A DNA stretch of 64,000 bases from DATFCK01 sp045809745 (lineage in GTDB: Bacteria > Verrucomicrobiota > Verrucomicrobiia > Chthoniobacterales > UBA10450), in NCBI GenBank assembly GCA_045809745.1, contig JBJMXE010000048.1:1-64000 (forward strand), in the 5' to 3' direction. Below the pieces are notes generated by a model, which was given only the letters and a program-made list of their open reading frames with translations, was not told the origin of the DNA and made no database searches. Below, in pieces: positions 7,805 through 16,117 of this stretch. The position numbers and the translations under genes are program-made. Position 1 is the stretch's first letter; the number at the start of each line of letters is the position of its first letter.

Positions 7805-9004
7805 ATGGATCCAGAGCCGAAACGTCCCATCGAAAAGATGCTGGAAGCGTCAGCCGAAGCGCGGCGTGCCGCGTTCGGAGCGGCGCCGTCCATGCCGAAT
7901 CCGATGCGGGCGCGATTGCATGATGAAATCACGCGGCTCGACCGAGCAGAAAACGCCGGAAGCCGCATGTCGTGGCTTCAACTGTTTTGGCCTCGCCTAG
8001 GCGTCGCAGCCGCGCTCGCGACGGTGTTAGTGGTTGGATCGGCAATGTGGTGGCGTGGAACTCATGATTCCTCGGGTGGTCGCATGCAGATGGCCGCAGC
8101 ACCCGGTATAGCGAATGAGACACGGAAAGCAGCAGCGCCTCCAAACGAAACTTTCGCCAAGGGACCAGCTGTAGCTGCGGCGACTGCACCCGATGTTTCG
8201 TTAGGCGATAACAGCCGGGCGCGACTGGAGCCGGAACAAACGCGTGCGGCAGTTGCGTCGGCGGATTCGATGTCTAACCACCCGACATTTTCGGCGCAGC
8301 CGAACCCGACAGTTCCGGCGGCGATGGCGAAAGGGCTCGTTAGTAAATCGGAGAAAGCCGCGGGGGAGACGGCCGTGGCGGGTGCCGGGCCGGCGGCGGC
8401 CGGGGCACTCGCCGAAAGCGATGAAACGTCATCCACCAGAGAAGCACGAATGGCAGATCAGGATTCCGCCGTTCACAAGCAACTGGCTGCCCGCGCTGCG
8501 CCGTCCCGCGGCGCCGCTCAGCAATTTCGCCAGGTGAGCAGCCAATCCTTCCGCAATAATGTGCAGTCGCAGCGCGGCTCGAACATCCTCAATGATTTTC
8601 AGGTGCAACAACAGGGGGATGAGATTCGGGTCGTTGATTCGGATGGATCTACCTACACCGGGCAGGTTGAACGAGAGAGTCAGCTTAGCCCCGCGCCTGC
8701 ATCAATTCGTGCGAAACACGCTGCCGCCGACCGGTCGGCAGAAGAGGTGAAACAGGATGGGGCACAGACGCGCTTCCGCGCCAGTGGTTACAACCTTAGC
8801 TTGAAGAAGCCGGTGACGTTTGAAGGTAATCTGACTCAGATGTCCGCTCCCCAATCGAACGCGTCGAAGTCGTCGGCCAACGACGGTGAACTCCAGCAAG
8901 GCGCGGCTCGAGTTGTTGGCGTTGCACGGATCAAGGATGAACCACCAGTGGAAGTAGACGCGATGGCAGTCGGTGTTCAGCGGGCGAAACAACACCAGCA
9001 GTAG
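7805..9004 (+). CDS. Probable membrane-anchored anti-sigma factor
   Basis: 399 residues with a short charged cytoplasmic N-terminus (1-60), one membrane segment at about 62-83 (PRLGVAAALATVLVVGSAMW) and a long, low-complexity Ala/Ser/Gln-rich exported part. No zinc-binding HxxxCxxC motif of the common ZAS anti-sigma domain is visible, so the role is inferred from position: it starts 4 bp after the ECF sigma gene and has the right topology. The exported part contains GSNILNDFQVQQQGDEIRVV and SDGSTYTGQVERESQL, which could be a sensing region. Alternative: a secreted adhesin-like protein co-expressed with the sigma factor. Confidence 0.65.
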   Translation: MDPEPKRPIEKMLEASAEARRAAFGAAPSMPNPMRARLHDEITRLDRAENAGSRMSWLQLFWPRLGVAAALATVLVVGSAMWWRGTHDSSGGRMQMAAAPGIANETRKAAAPPNETFAKGPAVAAATAPDVSLGDNSRARLEPEQTRAAVASADSMSNHPTFSAQPNPTVPAAMAKGLVSKSEKAAGETAVAGAGPAAAGALAESDETSSTREARMADQDSAVHKQLAARAAPSRGAAQQFRQVSSQSFRNNVQSQRGSNILNDFQVQQQGDEIRVVDSDGSTYTGQVERESQLSPAPASIRAKHAAADRSAEEVKQDGAQTRFRASGYNLSLKKPVTFEGNLTQMSAPQSNASKSSANDGELQQGAARVVGVARIKDEPPVEVDAMAVGVQRAKQHQQ

Positions 9005-9116
9005 AGAGCGATCGCTGTTGCGGGGACATACCGAATGCGGAGCACCTGCGACGGCACAGTCCTGTCCAAATGCTCGCGCACATCCGGCTTGGTCGGACGC
9101 ACAGGCATCTAAGCAG

Positions 9117-9240
9117 TGTCGTCCCGAGCGAAGTCGAGGGAACGTCCCGGTAACACCGGGCATCACACTGGCTGCGCTTGGGTGATCAATAGCGTGCATG
9201 TGAGGTCCTTCCACTCCGCTGCGCTTCGCTCAGGATGACA
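9117..9240. repeat. TGTCATCC / GGATGACA inverted-repeat element, copy A
   Basis: Begins TGTCGTCCCGAGCGAAGTCG and ends TTCGCTCAGGATGACA, so the ends are inverted repeats. It occupies most of the 410-bp gap 9005-9414, in which I see no gene. A degenerate half copy (AGAGATGTCTCGACTTCGCT) follows at 9314-9333. Confidence 0.75.
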
Positions 9241-9414
9241 AAAAGTGAGCTCAAGGCACGGCCAAGCCAAGCGCCAAGGCATGTCGCACCCTAAACATTA
9301 AAAGCAAAGAGCTAGAGATGTCTCGACTTCGCTCGACACCACAAAGTTTGAACCCCGCATCCGCTCGCGAGTGCTGGCCTGTTGTGATCCACCGCTTATT
9401 GTATCGTCGGACCA

Positions 9415-10524
9415 ATGAGACCCGTTTTTGTTGCCGTCGTTCTGTCGCTGCTGATCACGACCGCTATCGCGCAGAACACCGCCCCTGAGTTCGATGCCAA
9501 AGCAGCCGAACGGTTCGCTAAGCTCGCGTTGGCCTGCGTAGAGAAAGAGTTTCCAAATAAGATCAGTCATGTGTTGCAGGGCGATGCCGATGTGGCGCCG
9601 CCGCGAGTGCTGACCCCGGCGTTTTGTGGTTGTTACGACTGGCATTCTTCAGTGCACGGACACTGGTTGCTTGTGCGCCTGGTTCGCACCTTTCCGAACG
9701 CGTCCTTCGCTGCGCAGGCGCGCGAGACGCTCAAACGCAGTCTGACTGCCGAGCATTTGAATAAAGAGGCCGAATACGTGCGCGGGCAGGGGAGAGATAC
9801 GTTTGAGCGGCCGTATGGATTGTCCTGGCTGCTTCAGCTTTGCGCCGAACTGCGTGAATGGGACGATCCCGATGCGAAGATCCTTTCAGCAAACCTTCGT
9901 CCGCTGGAAGAAACGGCCGTCCAGCGACTGAGCGTCTGGTTGCCGAAGTTGTCGCATCCTGTCCGAATCGGTGAACACGATCAAACCGCATTTGGCTTGG
10001 GATTGATGCTGGATTATGCGCGCTCAACTCACAATCAGGGTTTCGAAAAATTGGCTACCGATGCGGCAAAGAAATATTTTATGGCCGACACAAACTGCCC
10101 GTTGAATTACGAGCCCTCCGGCGAAGACTTCCTCTCTCCCTGCCTGGCTGAAGCTGATGTCATGCGGCGAGTGTTGCCGCCACTGGATTTCAGCGAGTGG
10201 TTAGGCAAATTCATGCCGCAGATCCCGACCGAAGCAGCGAATGGTTCGTGGCTCCCGGTGGTGGTATCGCCCGATCCGAGTGACGCAAAGTTGGCGCACC
10301 TGGATGGTTTGAATCTGAGCAGGGCCTGGATGCTTGAAGGAATCATCTCGGGACTACCGAAAGATGATCGGCGGCGGCCGGCCTTATTAGCGGCAGCGGA
10401 AGCGCATCGCCGCGCCGGTCTGGCGGCCGTAACCGGTGAACATTACGAAGGCGGTCACTGGCTGGGAAGTTTTGCGGTTTATTTGACCACGAAGAGGGGA
10501 ATCGCGTTGGAAAGAACGAAGTAG
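9415..10524 (+). CDS. DUF2891-family exported protein
   Basis: 369 residues with a signal peptide (MRPVFVAVVLSLLITTAIAQ). The mature part has the features I associate with DUF2891: FPNKISHVLQGDADV, FCGCYDWHSSVHGHWLLVRL near residues 65-85, RPYGLSWLLQL, HDQTAFGLGLMLDYA, EPSGEDFLSPCLAEADVMRR, DGLNLSRAWMLEGI and EHYEGGHWLGSFAVYL at the C-terminus. The many conserved Trp, His and Asp residues and the helical-repeat look resemble alpha/alpha-barrel sugar-active enzymes, but no activity is established for the family that I know of. It stands alone between a repeat-filled gap and a glycosyltransferase-like gene. Confidence 0.8.
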   Translation: MRPVFVAVVLSLLITTAIAQNTAPEFDAKAAERFAKLALACVEKEFPNKISHVLQGDADVAPPRVLTPAFCGCYDWHSSVHGHWLLVRLVRTFPNASFAAQARETLKRSLTAEHLNKEAEYVRGQGRDTFERPYGLSWLLQLCAELREWDDPDAKILSANLRPLEETAVQRLSVWLPKLSHPVRIGEHDQTAFGLGLMLDYARSTHNQGFEKLATDAAKKYFMADTNCPLNYEPSGEDFLSPCLAEADVMRRVLPPLDFSEWLGKFMPQIPTEAANGSWLPVVVSPDPSDAKLAHLDGLNLSRAWMLEGIISGLPKDDRRRPALLAAAEAHRRAGLAAVTGEHYEGGHWLGSFAVYLTTKRGIALERTK

Positions 10525-10685
10525 AGACGTGGTAGCGGCCGTTCACCGAACGGGCCATGGCGATTGAGGTCAATCGCCTCATAGATGGTGCGCGCGCATC
10601 GAGGTTGGCCGATGGTGTGTGCCGTCCTGTCTTTTCAGAATAATTAGCGCTTAGCAGATCAGACTCCCGCTGCCATGTTTGGCGC

Positions 10686-11828
10686 GTGACAGTGTTTCTC
10701 GGATGCGGGTTTGCGGCAAAGTACCGGCAAGGTGGAGGCAATTTCTCGGTCCCGCTGCAATGGATGCTTGGTCTCAAACGACTGCGCAAAGATGCGATTT
10801 GGTTCGAATATTTGCCCGGGAGCGGCAACCCGCGCGCAGATGAGGCGAACATTCGCAACTTCCAGTGCCGGCTGCGGGAGCATGGGTTGGGAGGAAGATA
10901 TTGCCTGCTCTACGATTCCAAGCCTAACGAGGAGCATGAGCTCTCCCGAATGCGGGTAGTCGGCCTTTCCCGACAGGGGCTTTTAGAACGACTTGCCGGT
11001 CCGAATCTGTTGCTGAACCTAAGTTATTCCATTAAGCCGCCAATGCTTCGGCAATTCGAGCAGCGCTTTCTATGCGATCTCGATCCGAGCGAGATCTTCT
11101 ACTGGATGACGAAGATGGAGATGGGTCAATCACATCATCACGAATTCTGGACCATCGGACTGAATGTGAACGCGGCCGACTGCCGATTGCCGGAGAGCCG
11201 CTTGCAATGGAAAACCTTCTACCCACTGGCTGATACGCAGTTGATGAGGAACAGGCCGCGACCGGGACGGATGAAGTTTACCACGATCGGACAGTGGTAT
11301 TGGGGCGGAATGGTGGAGGTAAACGGGGAGTTCCCCGATCTGTCGAAGAAGGTCGCGTTCGAACCTTATCTTGATTTGCCGCACCGCGTTCCAGAAGCCC
11401 GGTTCGAGCTCGCCATGAACATTAATGCTGACGATCCCGAGAGACAGCGCTTGCAACGCAGCGGCTGGCGGGTTGTCGATCCGCATCGGGTGACGGCGAC
11501 ACCGGGTTTGTATCGCCGATATCTGGGCGGTGCCGCCGGTGAGTTTACCGCGATCAAAGGCGTAGATGTTCGATGGAGGACCGGCTGGCTGAGCGATCGA
11601 GCGGCCGCTTTCGCAGCGTTGGGGCGTCCGGTGGTAACGGAAGACACAGGAGCAGCGAAATATCTGCCGGCGAACAACGGATTCCGGTTCGTCTCGGGCA
11701 TTGGAGAGGCAGAAACGGCGCTTCGAGACATCATGGCTGAGTGGCCACGTTACTCGAAGGCAGCGAGAGCTTGCGCAGTCGAGGTATTTGATTCGACCAG
11801 GAACTTGCGGCGAATCCTCGGGCTGTAG
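10686..11828 (+). CDS. Glycosyltransferase-like protein (paralogue of the gene at 17853-19025)
   Basis: 380 residues, no signal peptide. The N-terminus (MTVFLGCGFAAKYRQGGGNF) and the second half (DLPHRVPEARFELAMNINAD, LYRRYLGGAAGEFTAIKGVD, RTGWLSDRAAAFAALGRPVV) resemble GT-B glycosyltransferases in layout, and the block GEFT..K, R.GWLSDR.A..LA.GRPV is shared with the protein at 17853-19025. That block corresponds to the nucleotide-sugar-binding end of the fold. Donor and acceptor are unknown. The start GTG at 10686 lies about 160 bp after the previous gene. A carbohydrate-modifying cytoplasmic role is an inference from the family resemblance only. Confidence 0.6.
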   Translation: MTVFLGCGFAAKYRQGGGNFSVPLQWMLGLKRLRKDAIWFEYLPGSGNPRADEANIRNFQCRLREHGLGGRYCLLYDSKPNEEHELSRMRVVGLSRQGLLERLAGPNLLLNLSYSIKPPMLRQFEQRFLCDLDPSEIFYWMTKMEMGQSHHHEFWTIGLNVNAADCRLPESRLQWKTFYPLADTQLMRNRPRPGRMKFTTIGQWYWGGMVEVNGEFPDLSKKVAFEPYLDLPHRVPEARFELAMNINADDPERQRLQRSGWRVVDPHRVTATPGLYRRYLGGAAGEFTAIKGVDVRWRTGWLSDRAAAFAALGRPVVTEDTGAAKYLPANNGFRFVSGIGEAETALRDIMAEWPRYSKAARACAVEVFDSTRNLRRILGL

Positions 11829-11981
11829 GCTGTGAAGCGGGGCCGGGCCATTCGGTCAAGGGAGCTCGGCACGTGCTGGCGCTGCCGCACTAGCCCGCCT
11901 GGAAGGTTTTTCGCGTCTGCGAAAAAGGCATTTGATTCGCCGTTGCAAAACTATTTTCGGGTGTTACTCATTCCGAACCGT

Positions 11982-12266
11982 ATGGCCGAACTGATCAAGC
12001 AAGGTGACCTGAAAGATCGCCTCAAGAAGATTCCAGAGTGGGAGCTCGAGAAGAAACACATCGAACGCACGTTCGAATTCGATGATTTCTCCGACTCGAT
12101 TGACTTCGTGAATGCCGTGTCCGAGGTGGCTGAAGAAGAGGAACACCATCCCGACATCGATATTCGTTACAACAAGGTGCGGCTGCTGTTATCGACCCAC
12201 AGCAAAGGTGGCTTGACCGAGCTCGATTTCGGCCTGGCCGAACGGATCGACACGCTGGCTGAGTAG
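11982..12266 (+). CDS. phhB: Pterin-4a-carbinolamine dehydratase
   Basis: 94 residues, the normal length. The enzyme dehydrates 4a-hydroxytetrahydrobiopterin formed by aromatic amino acid hydroxylases, recycling the cofactor; related proteins also act in molybdopterin chemistry. The active-site block EEEEHHPDIDIRYNKV (51-66, with the His55-His56 pair) and STHSKGGLTELD (71-82, His73) are intact. The ATG at 11982 gives a natural N-terminus (MAELIKQGDLKDRLKKIPEW); a frame open from 11832 would add 50 residues with no likeness to the family. No phenylalanine hydroxylase gene is in the window, so the physiological partner is not known. Confidence 0.9.
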   Translation: MAELIKQGDLKDRLKKIPEWELEKKHIERTFEFDDFSDSIDFVNAVSEVAEEEEHHPDIDIRYNKVRLLLSTHSKGGLTELDFGLAERIDTLAE

Positions 12267-12332
12267 TTTGCCAGGTCGTTCCGGCGCGATGTCTTCGCGC
12301 CTCAACCGACATCACAATTGCCGTGAGCTGAT

Positions 12333-12491
12333 GTGAACGAACGTCCTGCTACGCGACTCCGCATCTGGATTGCTACGCTTGTAGTCGTAGCCGTGATAAT
12401 CGCCGTTTGGAAATTCATGGACTACCGGACGCGGCCACCCGCGCCTCCGCCGTTGCCGCCTGAACCTTCCGCGGCTCCCTTACAATCCTGA
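12333..12491 (+). CDS. Small single-span membrane peptide with a proline-rich tail (52 aa)
   Basis: A GTG-started ORF encodes NERPATRLRIWIATLVVV followed by more hydrophobic residues (AVIIAVWKFM) and then DYRTRPPAPPPLPPEPSAAP. The pattern is a positively charged start, one membrane helix and a Pro-rich exterior tail. It lies 66 bp after phhB on the same strand. No Shine-Dalgarno sequence is convincing, so it could be a chance frame, but the topology is neat. Confidence 0.45.
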   Translation: MNERPATRLRIWIATLVVVAVIIAVWKFMDYRTRPPAPPPLPPEPSAAPLQS

Positions 12492-12543
12492 GGTTGTACA
12501 GGAGCTAACGATGCGACGATGAAGGACGAGCTCTTTTCCGAGC

Positions 12544-12981
12544 TTAGTGATGATTCGTTAACGGACTGCGGCCCTCGTCGGCATCGATGAACCCGAACAT
12601 CGTTTCGATCTCTGAACGCCCGGCCATTCCCGCTTCTTTTTTTCGGCGCTTTAAGGTTTCAGAAACTTCGTCATTCCAGCCGCGTTTCCGCATGAACTCG
12701 TTCCAGACATAAATCTCGTGCTCATTGGGCTGACGTCCATGAGTGAAACACCAATGCAAAATCTCGTCGTCAGTACCGCCTTGTTTGACTCGCTCCGATA
12801 ACTGGCCGTAATCGACTCTTAGAAATCGAGCGCACAATTCGTCGAAGCCTTTTCCGAGGTTTGCCTGATAATCCTGGTGCAGTTGTTCACGCGCATGCGC
12901 CCGGATCTTATCCAGCATCCGTGCGAAGTAGACCAGACCACCGACCCGGATGGCCGGGCTCCGAATTCCTAAGTCGCTCAC
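12544..12981 (-). CDS. DUF5069 domain protein
   Basis: 145 residues, soluble. The pattern RSPAIRVGGLVYFARMLDKI, ARFLRVDYGQLSERVKQGGT, DDEILHWCFTHGRQPNEHEI and VWNEFMRKRGWNDEVSETL is characteristic of the DUF5069 family, found chiefly in Verrucomicrobia, Planctomycetes and relatives. Function unknown; the family name is from recognition of this pattern. It is divergent from the Dop/PafA gene, with 126 bp between the two start codons, so the two may share control. Confidence 0.8.
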   Translation of the reverse strand: MSDLGIRSPAIRVGGLVYFARMLDKIRAHAREQLHQDYQANLGKGFDELCARFLRVDYGQLSERVKQGGTDDEILHWCFTHGRQPNEHEIYVWNEFMRKRGWNDEVSETLKRRKKEAGMAGRSEIETMFGFIDADEGRSPLTNHH

Positions 12982-13107
12982 CTTGAATCTAGTTTGTCTA
13001 CTTTTCCCGCGGTTAGCAAGCGATCGGCGGACTGCTGCCGGACCGCGCCGGTCAGTTTGTCACCTTACAACTTGTCGGTTTTGCCTGACTGTCGGATGCT
13101 GGAATGA

Positions 13108-14535
13108 ATGGATCGAATCGTCGGCATTGAGACCGAGTACGGCTGCCTGGTCAGCGACGAAGGGTTGCATGCGAGCTCCGAATTGTGGCCGGCGAAGGTA
13201 AAGAATTACCTCTTCCGCAAAGCGGCAGCGGGCACCATCGACCTCCACTATCGCGATTACGAAGAGCCGCCGGGCAACGGCGGTTTCCTTTTGAACGGCG
13301 GCCGGTTGTATCTCGACATGGGGCACATCGAATACGCGTCGCCCGAGTGCCTGAATCTGCGCGACCTCGTGATGTACGATCTGGCCGGCGACGAATTGCT
13401 CCAGACCGCTCTCGCTGGACTCGGTGGCACCGGCCGGGTGTCATTCATTAAGAACAACGTCGACCATCACACCGGCGCGACGTTCGGCTGCCACGAAAAC
13501 TATTTGATGCGCCGCGAAGCGCAGTTCACGCCGCCGGTGCTTGGAACCTTGCTGACGTTTCTCGCTACCCGGCAAATTTTCACCGGTGCAGGTCGAGTCG
13601 GCCAGGCGAATCCATTAGCGTTCGATTTCGAACCGCCGCGTCCGGAAGCAAGAATTGACTTTCAATTGAGCCAGCGGGCCGATCACATCGTCAACGACAT
13701 CTACCAATGGGTGCAGTTTAACCGCGCGATCATCAATGCTCGGGATGAGCCGTTAGCCGATTACCGGAAATTCCGACGCCTGCATCTCCTGATTGGCGAC
13801 TCCAACATGAGCCCGTTCGCAACCGCTTTGAAGGTCGGAACGACTGCGTGCGTCCTCACCTTGCTGGAAGACGGGCGGCTACCGAAAAATCTCATTTTGA
13901 ATGATGCGGTGCAAAGTACGCGGAACATTTCTCGCGACGCCAGCCACCGCTGGTTGGTTGAATTGGAGAACGGCAAGTCAATCGGTGCGCTCGATGTTCA
14001 ATGGCAGTTTCACGAGCTTGCCCAGAAACATCTTCGATTCCGGACTGCCGAAACCGACTGGCTGTTGGAGAACTGGAGCTTCGCGCTGGAGGCTTTGGAA
14101 AAGAATCACGAGTCGCTGATTGGCGGGGTCGATTGGATCACCAAAAAGTGGTTGCTCGACACGTTCATCGAATCGGAAGGCGTGGGGTGGGATGATCCGT
14201 GGCTCCAGAGTATTGATTTGGAGTATCACAACATCGATCCAGCACGCGGATTATTCTTTGGTGTGAATCCCGGAAAACGAATCGGTGACTGGAACAACAG
14301 CGTTCGTCAGCCGGAAGCGATGCGGCAGCCGCCCTCCAACACTCGCGCCGCCGGCCGCGCGCGAGCGGTCGCCCATTTCCAAAATCACGACAAGCCATAC
14401 GTCATCAACTGGGACTCAATCGCCTACGACAGCCGCGATTTTCTAGTGATGGGCGACCCGTTCGAAACCTACTCCGGCGAGGTTTCGAAATTCCTGTCGA
14501 TCAAGCGCGCACCGCAGTCGCCAGAGGAAATGTAA
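13108..14535 (+). CDS. dop: Dop/PafA-family protein (depupylase / Pup or UBact ligase-like)
   Basis: 475 residues, the usual length for the family. Family members attach (PafA) or deamidate and remove (Dop) the small protein tag Pup, or its Gram-negative counterpart UBact, using a glutamine-synthetase-like fold. Seen here: RIVGIETEYG (3-12, metal-binding Glu), NGGRLYLDMGHIEYASPE (63-80, with the catalytic-type Asp70), FIKNNVDHHTGATFGCHENY, FTGAGRVGQ, QLSQRADHIV, INARDEPLADYRKFRRLHLL, GDSNMSPFATALKVGT and DLEYHNIDPARGLFF. The GAGRVG and NWDSIAYD blocks and extra residues at about 40-60 lean towards Dop, whereas others recall PafA, so the choice is open. No Pup/UBact, proteasome subunit or Mpa gene is in the window. 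Confidence 0.88.
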   Translation: MDRIVGIETEYGCLVSDEGLHASSELWPAKVKNYLFRKAAAGTIDLHYRDYEEPPGNGGFLLNGGRLYLDMGHIEYASPECLNLRDLVMYDLAGDELLQTALAGLGGTGRVSFIKNNVDHHTGATFGCHENYLMRREAQFTPPVLGTLLTFLATRQIFTGAGRVGQANPLAFDFEPPRPEARIDFQLSQRADHIVNDIYQWVQFNRAIINARDEPLADYRKFRRLHLLIGDSNMSPFATALKVGTTACVLTLLEDGRLPKNLILNDAVQSTRNISRDASHRWLVELENGKSIGALDVQWQFHELAQKHLRFRTAETDWLLENWSFALEALEKNHESLIGGVDWITKKWLLDTFIESEGVGWDDPWLQSIDLEYHNIDPARGLFFGVNPGKRIGDWNNSVRQPEAMRQPPSNTRAAGRARAVAHFQNHDKPYVINWDSIAYDSRDFLVMGDPFETYSGEVSKFLSIKRAPQSPEEM

Positions 14536-14551
14536 TGGCGCCGGCCTGACT

Positions 14552-14609
14552 GTGGCATCGGCCGCCGGCCGATGTGCTTGCTGCAACATTGGCCAGCGGC
14601 CAATGCCAC
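14552..14609. repeat. GGCATCGGCC double-hairpin palindrome, intergenic copy (58 bp)
   Basis: Ends GTGGCAT and ATGCCAC; inside are two hairpins (GGCATCGGCCGCCGGCCGATG and CATTGGCCAGCGGCCAATG) with a 9-base longer middle than the 49-bp copies in tsaC and kdsB. It lies between the convergent dop-like gene and the pseudoprotease gene, where it might also help termination. Confidence 0.85.
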
Positions 14610-14610
14610 G

Positions 14611-16116
14611 CTACTGCAAACGTTGCAAAGCTGAGATGCCGTAGTTCTGCTGCAGGGCGTCCTGCTCCTGCTGCACCTGATTTGCATCCAGTTCGATCTG
14701 TTTCGGGTCTTCCTCAGTTTCGACTTTGATGAACCCTTCCTGCGGTTGTTTTACCGCCTCGGCCACGTCGCCTAACGATTTGATCTCCTTGCCATTGACC
14801 TTCTTCACGGTCAGAAACGCAAGTTCGTCGTAACCAATCGTACTAGCCGACGGCAAGACCTGGCTGACAATCACGATTCGCCGATTGCCCTCGGGGAAAA
14901 GTTCGGATTGGAACCGGTCGAGATAAACGAACCGGGGAGGGGCTTCCTTCTGCCAGTTGGCACCCCATTCTTTGAGATACTGCCGCGAAAGCTCGAGAAA
15001 GATCAGGCCACCAACAACGTAATACGAGGGTGCCTGATCCAGATTGTACGGTGGAATGATGTAGTCCTGCGCCGGCCGATGGTCGAGCGTGATCTGCAAC
15101 TGCATCGGTTTTCCTTCACGCTGGATCTGAAAAGGAACGGTGTCGCCAGAGAACACGTGAGCCGTCAGCAGATTGGTGAACTCAATTTTCCCATAGAGGG
15201 GATCGACGTAATTTCCGTTTTGATCCAACTCGCTGTTCTTGACGCCGGTAATGATATCTCCAGCCTGCAAGCCGCCTTTCATTGCCGGAGAATCCGGATC
15301 AACGCTGGTGACATAAACACCGCCGGGTTTACCCGTTTGTCCGGCGAACTTGCGCAACTGCGGATCGCGGGTCGGGAAGAAAGAGAAACCGGCCGACGGA
15401 AACCCTTTGTATTTCTGACTCTCTGCGTCCTTTAAGAAATGGGTGATGATTGGCGCCGGTATCGCGTCGAGCAATTGTCCGCGGGCGTCATATCGCAGTA
15501 ACAAACCGGCCAGCTTGTTATTCTTGACCAGGGGAACAGTGTAACTGTTTTCGCGGTACTGCATCGAAATGCTCATCCGATAGGTGAGGAACTGGCCCAC
15601 CTCCGTCGGGTAACGCATCATCTGAACGCTTGTCACCAGCCCTTCGGTAACGACCAACGCGCCGGTCTGCTCAAGTTGCCACGCGGCCAGTCGATCGCCG
15701 ACCGCAGTATCGAGCGCGAACTCAAGGCCGGGGAGTCCTTCCAGGAAATTCTTTTCGGTCGGCTCCAGCAAAGCGAGGTTGGCCTCGTAATCGATGACTC
15801 GAACTTCGGCCGCGCTTTTATCGCCCGATTCGGCGCGCTCGAGCTCCACGTAATTATGATTGGCGACAAGATCGGCGGTAACCAGCACCCGGTTCTGCGG
15901 TAAAACTGCGCCCAGACCCCGTTTGGTGAACGGCGCCTTCTTTTGCCACGGTCGAAAGTAATCGTACTGCTGGCCGGTCACGTTCACACGCACCAGCGGG
16001 ATTTCCTGCGGCTTCGTGCCGGGCATCGACGGCTCCTTCTTAGCGGAAGTAGGCGCTGCCGACGTTGTCGCGAGGGCGATTAAAGTAAGAGCAATGGTTA
16101 GGCGAAGCGCGCGCAT
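14611..16116 (-). CDS. Catalytically inactive HtrA-like protein with PDZ domains
   Basis: 501 residues with a signal peptide (MRALRLTIALTLIALATTSA). It follows the active HtrA gene with a single base between stop and start and has the same plan: trypsin-like domain, PDZ domain (GGVYVTSVDPDSPAMKGGLQ, AGDIITGVKN) and a C-terminal domain. By alignment with the neighbour, the triad is lost: TNAHV becomes VTADLV (Asp82), HDCDLAL becomes YEANLAL (Asn113) and GNSGGP becomes ENSYTVP. It is therefore probably a periplasmic scaffold or regulator of the active protease. The frame is open upstream to 16212, but the ATG at 16116 gives a perfect signal peptide. The extension would overlap the previous gene. 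Confidence 0.85.
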   Translation of the reverse strand: MRALRLTIALTLIALATTSAAPTSAKKEPSMPGTKPQEIPLVRVNVTGQQYDYFRPWQKKAPFTKRGLGAVLPQNRVLVTADLVANHNYVELERAESGDKSAAEVRVIDYEANLALLEPTEKNFLEGLPGLEFALDTAVGDRLAAWQLEQTGALVVTEGLVTSVQMMRYPTEVGQFLTYRMSISMQYRENSYTVPLVKNNKLAGLLLRYDARGQLLDAIPAPIITHFLKDAESQKYKGFPSAGFSFFPTRDPQLRKFAGQTGKPGGVYVTSVDPDSPAMKGGLQAGDIITGVKNSELDQNGNYVDPLYGKIEFTNLLTAHVFSGDTVPFQIQREGKPMQLQITLDHRPAQDYIIPPYNLDQAPSYYVVGGLIFLELSRQYLKEWGANWQKEAPPRFVYLDRFQSELFPEGNRRIVIVSQVLPSASTIGYDELAFLTVKKVNGKEIKSLGDVAEAVKQPQEGFIKVETEEDPKQIELDANQVQQEQDALQQNYGISALQRLQ

Positions 16117-16117
16117 G

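Noticed and set aside
14552..14609. Intrinsic terminator between convergent genes
   Set aside because: The hairpins are strong but have no U-run, and the sequence belongs to the dispersed GGCATCGGCC family; a bidirectional terminator effect is possible but not supported.
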